NCBI GenBank assembly: GCA_028994555.1
Contig: JARDVN010000001.1
Span: 4,588,001-4,652,000, forward strand
Reading direction: 5' to 3'
Length of the DNA stretch: 64,000 bases
Origin: Citrobacter amalonaticus
Lineage (GTDB): Bacteria > Pseudomonadota > Gammaproteobacteria > Enterobacterales > Enterobacteriaceae
The position numbers and the translations under genes are program-made. Below, in pieces: positions 31,398-41,062 of this stretch. The notes under the pieces were generated by a model that worked only from the letters and a program-made list of their open reading frames with translations, was not told where the DNA came from and did not search any database. How positions within the stretch are numbered: the first letter of the stretch is position 1; the number at the start of each line of letters is the position of its first letter.

Positions 31398-32544
31398 TTA
31401 TTTACCCCCAAGGCGTTGAGTTGCTGTTTTGGTGCTTTGTTTCGCGGCGTCGTTAAACAGATGAGCACCGATTTCACTGCGTGGCTTCGAGGTGGCCTGA
31501 ATGGCTGCATAAGCCGCACGGACTTCGCTGTCAGTCATTGCTTTGACCTCAGCATCGTTAAATGCTTTAGTGCTCACCAGTACGGCGGCGCGCACGTCAC
31601 GCGCTGATTTGGCATCATTGAAGCTGACTTTAGGGAAGCGGGCTTTCGCGTCTGCCAGTGTGGTGCTGGTTTCGTTGCCGGATTTCAGCTGCTCCAGTTC
31701 TTCTTCCAGCGCTTTAACCTTCGCTTTCAGATCGGCGTTTTCGGTTTCCAGCGCAGTGATTTTCGCGTCCTTGTCGTCACCACCAGCGGCAGGATCTTCA
31801 TCGTTCGGCGATGGTGCCCCCGTCATGCCTTCCAGTTGAGTTTTAAGGTCAGCGAGTTGCGCCAGCACTTCCTGAGCCTTTGCCGTCGCCTCGTCAGTCC
31901 CTTGCCCCTGGAGTTCTGCCAGTGCTTTTTCCAGCGCGGCGATCATGCCGACCAGTTCGTCAGGAGTTAGCGCTGCACCGTCCGCATCCTTCAGTTTTTT
32001 GCCCTTCAGGAAACTCAGGGCGTCAGTTAATGTTTTGAACATCGGCTTACCTTTTTTTGTCGTTTAACTTACACTGAGGCCCGTAGCGCCCCTCTGCCAC
32101 GCCCGCGACATGATTGCCGCGAATGTTGATGTGGTAATACTTACCGCCCCTTTCCTCGAGTTCAGCAGGCTCATACCCCACTGAAACCTCACGTATCCCC
32201 GTTTCTTCCAGTGTCTTAATTGCAACGGCATCCGTCAGATAAACGTCGCAGACCACCTCACCGCCCTCGATACGGGTATTGGCGATATGACCGGATGCTT
32301 TGTCTTTGTGATCTGCTGCGGTGACTTCACCGTCGTCGGGGTGCGTTATGGTGAACGGGAGGCCATTGAATGAAGCGAGTGTTTCGGGTTTTGACAGTTC
32401 GTCGAGAGTGCGGATTACGGTGAATTTCTTGTTGGCATCGCTGCCAGTCTTGCCCAGTTCGTGACCGTAATATTCAATCGGCCCGGCGCGGGTTATCGTC
32501 GCAGTGGTAATTACGTACCCCTGCGGTGTTCGTTTCCATGTCAT
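31398..32544 (-). CDS. DUF2213 prohead protein with scaffold-like C-terminus (one frame break)
   Basis: N-terminal DUF2213 region: MTWKRTPQGYVITTATITRAG, FNGLPFTITHPDDGEVTAADH, VSVGYEPAELEERGGKYYHI, IRGNHVAGVAEGRYGPQCK; it is thought to act as capsid maturation protease. The printed stop at 32047 vanishes if one T is removed from 32052-32058. The frame then runs in phase through KGKPM into the coiled-coil part (AALEKALAELQGQGTDEATA, LETENADLKAKVKALEEEL). I therefore treat it as one ~381-residue gene; two coupled genes remain possible. Confidence 0.72.
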
Positions 32545-32547
32545 TTT

Positions 32548-33399
32548 TTATTCCCATGAAACGTACGGTAGAGAAAGACAGCGGCACCCGTAGTCTTCGC
32601 CAGGGTTACCTTCGTAAGCACCAATGCTGCTGCGCTTCTTCCATGTTTTGCCGCCATCGTCTGAATAGACGGTCGGATCGGAGTATTTGCAGAGCTTGCC
32701 ATTCAGAGGTAAATGAGTGTCTCTCTCGCGCTCATCACCTGTACCACTCCACTCATACACATCCAGACCAAGCGCTTTGCTACGCGCCTCGGTGAGCCCT
32801 GAGTTGAGTTTTGCCGTCTGGTCTCGCGCAATGAATTTGGCGCGACTGAGCGATACGTCACCACGTTCTCGAATAAGGCTGATGAGGTTCTCACTCCTGC
32901 CTCCTTCGAGGAGATTGCCAAACACCTTCTCGCCGATATCGTTGATGAAGTCCGTCTGAATGGAGGTTATCAGCCCGACATTTTCGCGGACGGACTCTTC
33001 CATCTTCTCCCTGATAGCGCCATCACCCAGCATTCCGGTCAGGTCGATGCCAAACGCCTCGCTGTAGGTGCGCTGCGTTTGCTCCTTGTTCTGGAAGTTG
33101 GCGCGATTGACCAGACCTGAAGCAATGCGGCTGGCAATGTCAGCGATCGATATGCTAGCGAGTCGCTGCATAATTCTGGCTAATCTGGCTGTGATTGAGA
33201 GTGGTGGACTATCTGGCGCATCGGTGAGGGTTGGTCTTTCGAGCTCTTCGATGACAATCTGAGTCATGCTGTTGATGAACTCATTAAGACGATCCCGATA
33301 CCACACCTCAGCTCGCTTGCTTGGTGTGGTTGGGCGCATCTTACGCCGCCGTGGCTTCCGGCGGCCCTGCTTGCGCTCCAGGAGTTGTTGGAGTTCCAT
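32548..33399 (-). CDS. Phage head morphogenesis protein, SPP1 gp7/Mu F family
   Basis: 283 residues from MELQQLLERKQGRRK (ATG 33399). Basic N-terminus, then the minor-head-protein domain with AKFIARDQTAKLNSGLTEAR, VYEWSGTGDERERDTHLPLNG and the Cys-containing end GEDYGCRCLSLPYV, the PF04233 hallmark. Lies just after the portal gene, as usual. Unbroken. Confidence 0.85.
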   Translation of the reverse strand: MELQQLLERKQGRRKPRRRKMRPTTPSKRAEVWYRDRLNEFINSMTQIVIEELERPTLTDAPDSPPLSITARLARIMQRLASISIADIASRIASGLVNRANFQNKEQTQRTYSEAFGIDLTGMLGDGAIREKMEESVRENVGLITSIQTDFINDIGEKVFGNLLEGGRSENLISLIRERGDVSLSRAKFIARDQTAKLNSGLTEARSKALGLDVYEWSGTGDERERDTHLPLNGKLCKYSDPTVYSDDGGKTWKKRSSIGAYEGNPGEDYGCRCLSLPYVSWE

Positions 33400-33403
33400 A
33401 GTT

Positions 33404-34698
33404 TCACCATGATCCAGAACCTGCACCAGCGCTTACAATCCCTTTAATTTCCTCTTCCGTCACAGTCTTAAGGACACCACGGGCGATCATCTCGCGAATG
33501 GCTACTTCTTCAGTCACTATTGATGAGGTAACAAGGGTGTTGAAGCCAGTTGCATACTGAGAGAACCGAGTGGCCTCTTCAGTCTCGTTGATGCTGTCGA
33601 TCGATGGGTATTCATAAGTGAGCGAGTCAGCAACTGAAAGCCTGTCCAGAATGAACTTATCCGCGAAGTCCTGCATCGGCCGCAAGCGTGATTCCTGCAT
33701 GCCGTTAATGGTTTCGTAATAGGCTTTGTTATCTTCTTCTCCGCTGCTGAACCCACTGGCAGACTGACCGAATAGCACGGTTATAGGCCTGTCGAGGGCG
33801 CCGGCCAGAACGGTAGCCATCTTGGTGATGACGTCAGACAGACCGGTGAACTGAGCGTTCTTCTGCTCATATCGCCCCTGACTTTCTGATGTTCCGGCAT
33901 CAATAAGAAGCAATCCAGTAGATGATTTAGTCTCCTTCATCACGCGCGCATATTCGCGAACCTGACTTTCCTGCCCGGCAGCAATCTGGTTATTCATACC
34001 AGGCACAAACAGCACGTCAACGTTGGCTTCCTGAATGGTGTCACCCGTGCTCAGAATAGCGGTGTCGAACGTCTTGATGTGCTCGTATGGGGCTTGCAGA
34101 TCTGATGTACCGAACTTGGCGCGGTCTTTAATGCTGTGACGACCAAGCTTTGTGCGCAGGCAGCGAGAGTGATGGAATTTAAGCTGTTTACTGCCTACAT
34201 CGATCTGATATGTGAGTGGCTCTCCGAAGTGATCCGATTTAACGTCAGTGATGATGTTGCTATCTGGCGTGTACTCCCCTTTGCGGAACACCAGAAACTT
34301 AATGATTCCCTCACTCTGCAAATCCACTTCACTGGCTATCTGCTCATCAGCACAGTCTGTAACCGCCACGATGAGCGAGTCGCCCATCAGTGATGCCCAG
34401 CTCAGCGCGTTGTTGAACACCTGGCTAAGCCCTAGCTCAGTTTCTGTGTCTCTGATGCGCTGCTCAATGGTACTGTCAAAATCACCGGAGAACTCGCGCG
34501 GCAGCTTAAGCATGTCAGCAGCTGTCTTATCGATGTATTTCTTCACCACCCACGACTTTTTGTACATCGCGAGCAGCTCTTTATCCGGCACGTCTGGTCT
34601 GGTGCTGCTATACCGCACCGCGCCGATCTTCTCGCCGAGTGAAGTCATTAAGCTGACCAGGCCATCATTCAGACGACCAACAATATTTTTTTCGCCAT
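33404..34698 (-). CDS. Portal protein (indel near start)
   Basis: Anti-CBASS-like/DUF1073-type portal: MTSLGEKIGAVRYSSTRPD, LLAMYKKSWVVKKYIDKTAADM, FNNALSWASLMGDSLIVAV, VLAGALDRPITVLFGQSASGF, EEDNKAYYETINGMQESRLRPM. Its expected ATG (34698) overlaps the terminase stop. The frame from there fits only if the T run 34686-34692 is a base too short or two too long, the one place where the error may be a deletion. About 431 residues when corrected; 414 are continuous. Confidence 0.82.
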
Positions 34699-36116
34699 TA
34701 CATGATGTCCAGAGGGCTGAGTGTTTTACGTTGGTATAAATCCCGTAGCGCCTGAGTCATGCCGTCCACCTGATCGTCGTTAGCACCAACGGGAAAAGTG
34801 GTAATTTCTTCAACAAAGTCGGTAATCCACGGTGCAATGTCTTTATGGGGAAGAAAAACGTTACCCGCTTCCCATACGGCAGTGATTGCATGCGCGCGGG
34901 CTACTTTGCTGCCATCAGGCTCGACCGCAACCAGACCGGCCACAGTACTTTTCAGTGAGTCGATAACCGCCGGACCGTTGGCCTTATCCTCCACCAGCTT
35001 TCTCAAGCCTTTGGGAAATTCATCTGCCATACGTTTGACAGCCTTAAGCGTTGCGGTAAAGCTCATACGGGCGCGCACCTGGTGGAGCAGGTAAGCGTTA
35101 GCGCCCTTTTTGCCCCAGACTTGACCGACAACAAAGTCAGTCCCTTCACTGTCTTTAAAAGTCATATCCCAGCTATGGACGACGGTGTCGAAACTGGTCG
35201 GCAGGTCTTTCGGGAGGTAATACCGGATCCACTCGTCTTTGAAGATTGAGCCACCAGCCTGTTTCGGTGACTGCTGGTACATTGCAGACCAGAAGTAATC
35301 CCCAAGAATGGTTTTGGTTTCGAGCAACTTTTCTTTAGGGTGCAATTCAGGAACCAGCGCTTCGCCATGCTCGTTGATTGCAGGGAACGCCAGAACCTTA
35401 GCGCGCGGCGTAATTTCCACGACACGCCCGGATAAGTCGTCCGTCGCCCAGCGGGTCGCCATGATGATTTCGCCGCTGTTTTTCGACAGACGCGTTTTGA
35501 ACGTCGAAACGTACCAGTTCCAGATGGATTTCTTTGTCGTTGGGCTAAGTGCTTCTTTGGCGTTTTTTATCGGGTCATCGATGATACCGAGATCGATTTT
35601 CTTACCCGTTAACGGGCCGCCTACGCCAGCACAAACATATGTCCCCTTATGGTTGGCAATGCCGAATTCGTCAGTGTTGCGCTTTACAGCGACACCATCG
35701 TGGGGTTTATTCCCCAGCCATACGCCCGGGAATATGTTGCGGTATTCCGGCGTGAACATAATGCGCTGAACATCGGCATTCATGTCCCCGGCTAGATCAG
35801 CAGAGTACGATAGCGCGCCCACGCGCATTTCGGGGTGCTTGCCGAAGAAATACGCTGGCAGGTAACGCGAAACGATGTCTGATTTACCATGCTGCGGCGG
35901 CGCACCGAGAATCAGTATCGGGCGAACCCCGTTCATCATATCCAGCAGGAACTGATCCAGAGCGTCGCATACCGTCTGAGAGAATTTGCTGGTTATATAT
36001 TCGGGGTTGATGTACTGAATAAAGTCGTGAAGGCTGGCCCGGGCATTTCGCCGCTTGAGTAACTCTGCCGCTGCTTCCTGCTTACTTACCAGCGATAATT
36101 GCGGCGAGCTGCTCAT
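34698..36116 (-). CDS. terL: Terminase large subunit
   Basis: DNA-packaging motor. ATPase Walker A-type loop GAPPQHGKSDIVSRY (about 71-85), Walker B LGIIDDPIKN, coupling region IIMATRWATDDLSGRVVE. The nuclease domain begins at VVHSWDMTFKDSEGTDFVVG and continues to LVEDKANGPAVIDSL and GANDDQVDGMTQALRDL. 472 residues, unbroken. Overlaps terS by 35 bases. Confidence 0.93.
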   Translation of the reverse strand: MSSSPQLSLVSKQEAAAELLKRRNARASLHDFIQYINPEYITSKFSQTVCDALDQFLLDMMNGVRPILILGAPPQHGKSDIVSRYLPAYFFGKHPEMRVGALSYSADLAGDMNADVQRIMFTPEYRNIFPGVWLGNKPHDGVAVKRNTDEFGIANHKGTYVCAGVGGPLTGKKIDLGIIDDPIKNAKEALSPTTKKSIWNWYVSTFKTRLSKNSGEIIMATRWATDDLSGRVVEITPRAKVLAFPAINEHGEALVPELHPKEKLLETKTILGDYFWSAMYQQSPKQAGGSIFKDEWIRYYLPKDLPTSFDTVVHSWDMTFKDSEGTDFVVGQVWGKKGANAYLLHQVRARMSFTATLKAVKRMADEFPKGLRKLVEDKANGPAVIDSLKSTVAGLVAVEPDGSKVARAHAITAVWEAGNVFLPHKDIAPWITDFVEEITTFPVGANDDQVDGMTQALRDLYQRKTLSPLDIM

Positions 36117-37092
36117 CAGTCAGATCCTCCGCGCTTACTGTGTGATTATGCTGTATAGGCTCACCATTCGGACCGCTTAACTCAGTTTTGGTTTTCAGCA
36201 TGCCGAGGTGCTGCGCGACCATCTTCATAGCCTCATCCTGATTACGGGTGATGACCTCAAGGCCAGATTTGCCCTCTTTAATCCCAGCGAATAATCGCCG
36301 CTCCGCACCAGTTAAATCACGCGTGTCGTGAAATACAGAGCGACCGATGCCGACGCCATTGCAGCGCGGGCAATCCGGGTTCGGGTCTACGGTGCCGTCG
36401 TAACCATAGCCGCCAGTGTCCTGCGGTAGCTTGGCTCCTTCCTTCCCGGCAACCTTTTCCTCGGCTTCCTTGAATTCGACGGCGTCGCGCCACTGGTAAT
36501 TGTGACCTAGCCCCCCAGCAGTAACGACAACAACCGCGGTGATGTTCTGTCAATTGCGTAGCGTCTGCCGTCGCAATGTCCCACCACCATTTCAATACTT
36601 CGTCCTGCGTTATCTTCACTCTTCGCGAGCGTTCGCCCAGCGCGTCGCGGATAGCCCGGCTGACCTTAGCATTTCTTAGCAATCGAGAGGCGTTAACGTA
36701 AGCCGTGTTTCCCTCCCCCTTTGTAGCCAGCACGGCGATAAGCGGCGGTACGATTGAGGTCGATGAGATATTCCTCAACAAACCTGACCTGCATATCGTT
36801 CAGCCCGTAATTGCTCAAGTTGAAGGGTTGCGCACTTTCCTGAGTATCGGTTTGCGCATCAATTGGGGTTTGCTCATGCTGCGCATTTTCGGAAGCTTGT
36901 TCCGTCTGCGCATTGCGCAAGAGAAAGTGCGCAGTTTTTTGCGCAGTTTGCGCAGAAGATTTCTTGATGTATCTACGGGCTGTAGCGTAATTCAGTCCCT
37001 GCGCTTCACACCAGTCTTTGGGGGGAGATACCGGATTTAGCATGCTCGGCGAGGAACTGGTGTTGCAGTGCTCCCCAGTCCGGTTTTGCCAT
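36082..37092 (-). CDS. terS: Terminase small subunit (three frame breaks)
   Basis: Corrected ~336 residues from ATG 37092: MAKPDWGALQHQFLAEHAKSG, a helix-turn-helix (SPKDWCEAQGLNYATARRYI) that should bind the pac/cos site, a polar linker, NDMQVRFVEEYLIDLNRTAA (terminase small signature), then a Cys-rich segment HHRGCCRYCWG...DCPRCNG that looks zinc-binding. Ends LTDEQLAAIIAGK at 36082. Extra bases lie in 37020-37025, 36715-36719 and 36511-36516. Confidence 0.83.
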
Positions 37093-37151
37093 ATCTGTTT
37101 ACCTGCCAGTTTGTCATTATCGCAGGCACTCAGTGAATGCCTGCTGTAATG

Positions 37152-37694
37152 CTATTGCCGTTCCTGCTCTATTTGACGTATGCCGGCCAGTTGGTTATTC
37201 GCTTTTTCGATGGTGGTCAGCAGCGGCTTAATCCAGAGAACAGCCTGGCAATACGTCAACGTGCCGGTGGAAGCGGCGCTATCACTGGCTGCGTCAGCGT
37301 TCCCGGAATCGGTGTGCATTGCCCCGGTACGTAAACGGTACGTGTATTCGAGCAGCCCACCAGCGACATCAGCAGGAACAGGCAGATCACAGGTTTTTTC
37401 ACGTCGAAGAATCTCCCGGTATTCGATGACAGTTTTTTCGGTACCTGCATCGATCAACGAATTAAGGCGACTGGAATTCTCAGCCACCTGATTGAAGCGG
37501 TTGAAGTTGAGTGCCTGAGTGGCAATAACCTGTCCCTGCAGCGAGTTGTCATTGCGAAGCACATCGTTATCACTCTGAAGTAGAGCGACATCAGAACGGC
37601 TATTTGCCAGCAGGATACACAACACGGCGACAACGATAACCATGGTCATCACCGCCAGTGGCTTCCAGTATTTTTCCACCAGCGAAATATTCAT
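37152..37694 (-). CDS. Rz-like inner-membrane spanin
   Basis: 180 residues: one N-terminal membrane anchor (PLAVMTMVIVVAVLCILLA), then a periplasmic coiled-coil domain (SDVALLQSDNDVLRNDNSLQG, LNSLIDAGTEKTVIEYREIL). It bridges to Rz1 to fuse the membranes in the last step of lysis. The Rz1 gene is embedded in another frame. Confidence 0.85.
   Translation of the reverse strand: MNISLVEKYWKPLAVMTMVIVVAVLCILLANSRSDVALLQSDNDVLRNDNSLQGQVIATQALNFNRFNQVAENSSRLNSLIDAGTEKTVIEYREILRREKTCDLPVPADVAGGLLEYTYRLRTGAMHTDSGNADAASDSAASTGTLTYCQAVLWIKPLLTTIEKANNQLAGIRQIEQERQ
37256..37402 (-). CDS. Rz1-like outer-membrane lipoprotein spanin (nested)
   Basis: Nested in the Rz gene in a different frame. From a GTG (VKKPVICLFLLMSLVGCSN) it has a signal peptide with lipobox LVGC, then a short Pro-rich mature part ending PVIAPLPPAR, the standard Rz1 layout. 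48 residues. An earlier ATG (37450) would add a non-signal N-terminus, so I choose the GTG. Confidence 0.75.
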   Translation of the reverse strand: MKKPVICLFLLMSLVGCSNTRTVYVPGQCTPIPGTLTQPVIAPLPPAR

Positions 37695-37696
37695 GA

Positions 37697-38117
37697 TTAC
37701 CCCGCCAGTTCGACTGCGCGAACAAACGTATCGAATCCGTAAGGCTGGCTACCGTTCTCGTGCTTAATGATTGCCTGTAGCAATTTCATCATGAAACGGC
37801 TGTCGCTGGTATCGATGCGCTGGTCGGGGGGAAACGCCCGTCGCCTGAGCCACGCTGTTGATATACGACTGTGTGTTGTTCTCATTCGGCGGTGCCCAGC
37901 GTTTAATAATGCCGCTTACCGTGTTCAGCCCGTGCTTACGCTGGTAATTGCGCAGGATGATGATCATCGCCCGGACACCATACTCAGACGTGGTGAACTG
38001 GCAAAATGATTTATCTGTACGCTGTGCTTTGGGTACCAGACCCTGCCATTCGTCACCCCAGCGGATATTGCCGGGATTGTTGTTGCGGATACCGCGGGAA
38101 ACATTACTGGTTGTCAT
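37697..38117 (-). CDS. Endolysin-like muralytic protein (one frame break)
   Basis: MTTSNVSRGIRNNNPGNIRWG...WQGLVPK, then FTTSEYGVRAMIIILRNYQRKHG, then IIKRWAPPNENNTQSYI, the lysozyme-like 'P5/structural' family. It lies between holin and Rz, so it is the likely cell-wall degrading enzyme. One extra base in the G run 37826-37831; with five Gs it continues PDQRIDTSDSRFMM to ...VRAVELAG, about 139 residues. No signal peptide, so release depends on the holin. Confidence 0.78.
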
Positions 38118-38440
38118 CGTTCACTCCTGCCTTTTTTTTAAGTGCGCTGATAGCGATCTCGCGCAACTTGTCCACCCCGACGAATCCAATCACGCCACCA
38201 ACAAAGGGTGATATCGATACCGGAAGCCCGACAACATCAAGTGCACTGGTGATACATAAAGAAAGAGCGCCACAAAGGACGCCCTCAATCCATTTATTCT
38301 TACGGGTGGCTCCGTCATATATCAGACGACCATAGGCAATGAGTCCGGCCATTGACGCCCCCCAGTATCTGGGGCCACGCATTTTTGAGTCCGGTCAAAA
38401 CTGCAGCCCAGAATTCAGGGTTTTTGTCATTCATTTTCAT
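38104..38440 (-). CDS. Phage holin (one frame break)
   Basis: MKMNDKNPEFWAAVLTGLKN (ATG 38440), then hydrophobic segments (MAGLIAYGRLIY, VLCGALSLCITSALDVVGL, SPFVGGVIGFVGV) and a basic tail ALKKKAGVNDDNQ. The pattern of a class I holin of the lambda/phi21-like superfamily 3. One extra base lies in the C run 38358-38363. Its end overlaps the endolysin start. Confidence 0.78.
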
Positions 38441-38687
38441 AGCCTCACCTCGCATAGTTAGCGGGTGCTGTGTTTGAAAGAGTCAGGCTTCACGGGCTGG
38501 ATTTATCAACAAAGCACGTAGTGATTGATTCCCGTGATCCTGAAAATAGAAAAGGCCACGCAAATGCGCAGCCAATAGTCGATTTATTACCGGGATATTT
38601 AACCACGCCCGGCGCGTGGTTTCCCTGCTTTCCACAGACAAAGGAAATTGCTAAATTGGTCATTCCACAGACAATCAGGGAATAATC
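38441..38687. other. Gap between holin and the plus-strand gene
   Basis: About 247 bp. A plus-strand 71-codon frame exists here but reads as non-coding to me. No convincing promoter or RNA gene seen. It should hold the plus-strand promoter for the zinc-ribbon gene and part of the late leader on the other strand. Confidence 0.4.
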
Positions 38688-39099
38688 ATGGATGTTGGAT
38701 TACTTATTGCGTCCCTTAAGAATGGGATCGGTGCGCTTTCCGCTGTGCAGAGTAACGAGGTCCTGCGCGAGCGCATCGCTTTCATTGGAGAGCAGATCGA
38801 CGTACTTCAAAAAAGCCCATGCTGCCACCATAGAAGAACTTGCCGAGGCGAAGGCCAAGTGCGTAGAACTTGCGAAGGAGGTAGCGGCTTACAGGGAAAA
38901 GGATGAGTTTGTCGAGCACATGGGTGCGGCCTTTAGAAAAAATCCCGCGGGTGGGTATATCAGCGCGGTTTATTGCCCCAACTGTCTTAAACAGGTCGGA
39001 AGTGGATTCGATGACTTTCCTTACCATTGCGGCTCCTGCGGCTGGACTTCAAGATTTGAAGGAGGGGAGATTGATAGCGTAATGAAAACCCTCCCTTAA
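38688..39099 (+). CDS. Zinc-ribbon protein of unknown function on the opposite strand to lysis genes (one frame break)
   Basis: Corrected ~136 residues: MDVGLLIASLKNGIGALSAVQ, a coiled-coil (IEELAEAKAKCVELAKEVAAY), then a zinc ribbon CPNCLKQ...YHCGSCGW. One extra A in 38809-38814 splits it after DVLQK. It runs against the late operon, so it must have its own promoter; probably cargo. I do not recognise a function. Confidence 0.72.
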
Positions 39100-39144
39100 T
39101 GTTCAGGCTAGAGTAGCGTCTCGCCGTTATCTCCAGAAACGCAA

Positions 39145-39172
39145 AAGCCCCACGGTGGAATCCGCAGGGCTT
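39145..39172. terminator. Bidirectional terminator between Q region and zinc-ribbon gene
   Basis: AAGCCC (39145-39150) pairs with GGGCTT (39167-39172). Minus-strand transcripts get a TTTT tract after the stem (tR'-like), and plus-strand transcripts get a weaker GTTTTA. Position just after the Q gene fits the Q-controlled late leader of lambdoid phages. Confidence 0.6.
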
Positions 39173-39179
39173 GAATGTT

Positions 39180-39236
39180 TTATTGCTGGTCGAAACGATT
39201 GAACGGATTCCCAGCGTTAGAGTTGATATTAGACAT
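39180..39236 (-). CDS. Possible 18-residue leader peptide in the late leader
   Basis: MSNINSNAGNPFNRFDQQ between the Q gene and the terminator, with a weak CGGAAA upstream. Very short and Asn-rich, so it may be chance. Listed because the composition looks non-random and the position is the late leader RNA. Confidence 0.3.
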   Translation of the reverse strand: MSNINSNAGNPFNRFDQQ

Positions 39237-39295
39237 AATTTCCGAGAAACACAACAGTTATTTTCTATGAAAAGAATATTTAGAGAAAATTATTT

Positions 39296-40105
39296 CTACC
39301 TTGTGACAGATTTTAAGGCGCTGTCTGCGTAACTCTCCTGACGATGACATTCCTCCACCAGCAGTTCAAACAACGGTTGCACTTGTTCATATGCCGTCGT
39401 TTTCTTCACATCCCATGTGGTGCGGATACCTTCCAACACATTGGAGAATTTTAACCTGGCATAACCTCTGCCAGTACACCGCTCACAAACTTTAATCACC
39501 GGAACGCCCTGTAACTCAGTCGCCTTCTTATCCAGTACCTTCCCTTTCCCATGACAGCGACACGCATTGCTGATAACACCCTTGCCGTTACAGGTATTGC
39601 ACATAACCCGCGCGGTCTCCCGTACAGACTTCCATTCTTCCCAATACGACGGGAACACACCTTTTGTAGCCTTCGCCCATACCGGAGGCTTACCGTCCGG
39701 GTATTGGACCTTGTTTGTGAAGACATCAGCTTCGATGAAGCCGCTACCAGCGCAGCAATCACAGCGTCTGACACTTGCCGCGCTGCGGGCATAATCCTGA
39801 TATGCAAAAGCACACAAAATTTCGAGAACTCGCCGACGGATTTCTTCATTAAGTTCTGAAACTGATTTGAAGCGTCGGCAAAGTTCAACGGATGATTCAT
39901 AAAGAGCCTCCATAGCCCGATCCGGGCTGCTGATGCCAATTTTTGCAAGGTACAAATCGAAGCCAAAACCACACTTGGCGTTAACCAGTCCAAGCGCGGC
40001 CATAACATCAGTTCCGGTCAGGTTGTCGGAGGCAGTCGCCCTCGAGGAGTCACTGAACATCGGTGATTTTGGCGCGAAATATTTAGCGATTGATTCGAGG
40101 TTCAT
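39296..40105 (-). CDS. Antitermination protein Q, phi82-like
   Basis: 269 residues with DnaJ-like zinc motifs: CDCCAGSGFI, CNTCNGKGVI, CRCHGKGKVL, CERCTGRGYA, the pattern of the phi82-type Q family. Q engages RNA polymerase paused at the late promoter and lets it read through terminators into lysis and head genes, which lie immediately downstream on the same strand. Unbroken. Confidence 0.88.
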   Translation of the reverse strand: MNLESIAKYFAPKSPMFSDSSRATASDNLTGTDVMAALGLVNAKCGFGFDLYLAKIGISSPDRAMEALYESSVELCRRFKSVSELNEEIRRRVLEILCAFAYQDYARSAASVRRCDCCAGSGFIEADVFTNKVQYPDGKPPVWAKATKGVFPSYWEEWKSVRETARVMCNTCNGKGVISNACRCHGKGKVLDKKATELQGVPVIKVCERCTGRGYARLKFSNVLEGIRTTWDVKKTTAYEQVQPLFELLVEECHRQESYADSALKSVTR

Positions 40106-40242
40106 AGCGTTTCTCCAGCGATGGTCTTAACGTAATTTTTCAGAATCCGGTAATCCGTCAGAATGGAACCGGGAAAGTGGTATAAACGCAGCCTTTGCCA
40201 GCGAACTCGGAGATGATCGGCAAAGTAGGATTCGAATGTCAT
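40102..40242 (-). CDS. YlcG-family small protein
   Basis: 46 residues, MTFESYFADHLRVRWQRLRL...SILTDYRILKNYVK, clearly the YlcG family found before Q genes in lambdoid prophages such as DLP12. Basic; function unknown. Its stop overlaps the Q start (TGATG-type), and its start overlaps the NinG end. Confidence 0.8.
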   Translation of the reverse strand: MTFESYFADHLRVRWQRLRLYHFPGSILTDYRILKNYVKTIAGETL

Positions 40243-40850
40243 GCGGCCTCCTGCTTTTTCAGCTCGCGCAAATCTGCCAGAGCGGTAAGCCTGATTTCCT
40301 TCAGCTCTTCAACCGTCCAGCGGTGCGGGGTGTTATTGTTCTCGAGTGCCAGCACAACTTCTTCGCCATACAGAACTACCAGCGCGGCACGGTATGCTTC
40401 AATGTTTCCAGATTTGTAGACGTTACAAACATCACACTGGAGATGGATGTTGATACGAGTGAAGCGCAGATGCCCAGCGGCGGCCGTAGTTCGGTAATGG
40501 CCAGCATGCCAGGCGAATGCCGTTTTAGTTCCACAGGAAATGCAGCCCAGCCCCTCTGCCAGTTCGGTTTCGCGGCAGATGTCGTTTACGGCGCGCTGCG
40601 TAAGGTCAACCCAATGCTTCAGCGGTTTAACTGCGGCTTTACGCTGGCGCCAGGCGGCGCACTCTTTCTTCTCGGCGACACGCTGACGGGCTCGGTCCTT
40701 GCGTTGCGCAGCTTCGCGGGCTTTTCTGGTCTGTTCTTTGCCGACAGCGCTGGCGCATTCGTAGCAGCAAACAATCTGACCATCGCGAATCGGATGGAAC
40801 CACTGGCGGCATTCTTTGTTGGCGCACTTACGGCGCGGTAACTTAGCCAT
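40239..40850 (-). CDS. Recombination protein NinG (Rap)
   Basis: 203 residues from MAKLPRRKCANKECRQWFHP. N-terminal zinc site (CANKEC...VCCYECA), Arg/Lys/Gln-rich middle, then the HNH-like end LGCISCGTKTAFAWHAGHYR and HLQCDVCN. NinG/Rap is a Holliday-junction/D-loop nuclease that supports phage recombination. It sits in the nin region before Q, as in lambda. Confidence 0.88.
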   Translation of the reverse strand: MAKLPRRKCANKECRQWFHPIRDGQIVCCYECASAVGKEQTRKAREAAQRKDRARQRVAEKKECAAWRQRKAAVKPLKHWVDLTQRAVNDICRETELAEGLGCISCGTKTAFAWHAGHYRTTAAAGHLRFTRINIHLQCDVCNVYKSGNIEAYRAALVVLYGEEVVLALENNNTPHRWTVEELKEIRLTALADLRELKKQEAA

Positions 40851-40852
40851 AC

Positions 40853-41062
40853 TCAACCCCACGCCCTGTTTTGCCAGACCTTACTCGGGCGAGGCGCTTT
40901 CTCGCTTTCCGGCAACTGCACGCTGATAGTCCAGGTGATGTTGTCGCGATTAAGGCTGCGTTCTACCGTAGCGCCACGACGACGGTAACTGGCCACCAGC
41001 TCGTCGGCCTGCTCGGTGGTGCATTCATGATGGTGAAACCAGGAATATTTCATCGCCATCAC
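40853..41062 (-). CDS. Small nin-region protein
   Basis: 69 residues (66 if started at MKYSWFHHHECTTE, which has GGTGATGG upstream). Contains ADELVASYRRRGATVERSLN. Overlaps the DUF1367 stop. No function recognised; a common neighbour of NinG in Salmonella and E. coli prophages. Confidence 0.6.
   Translation of the reverse strand: MMAMKYSWFHHHECTTEQADELVASYRRRGATVERSLNRDNITWTISVQLPESEKAPRPSKVWQNRAWG

Noticed and set aside
38470..38685. 71-codon plus-strand frame before the zinc-ribbon gene
   Set aside because: No ribosome site, composition unlike phage proteins here, ends two bases before the zinc-ribbon start; I treat the stretch as leader.
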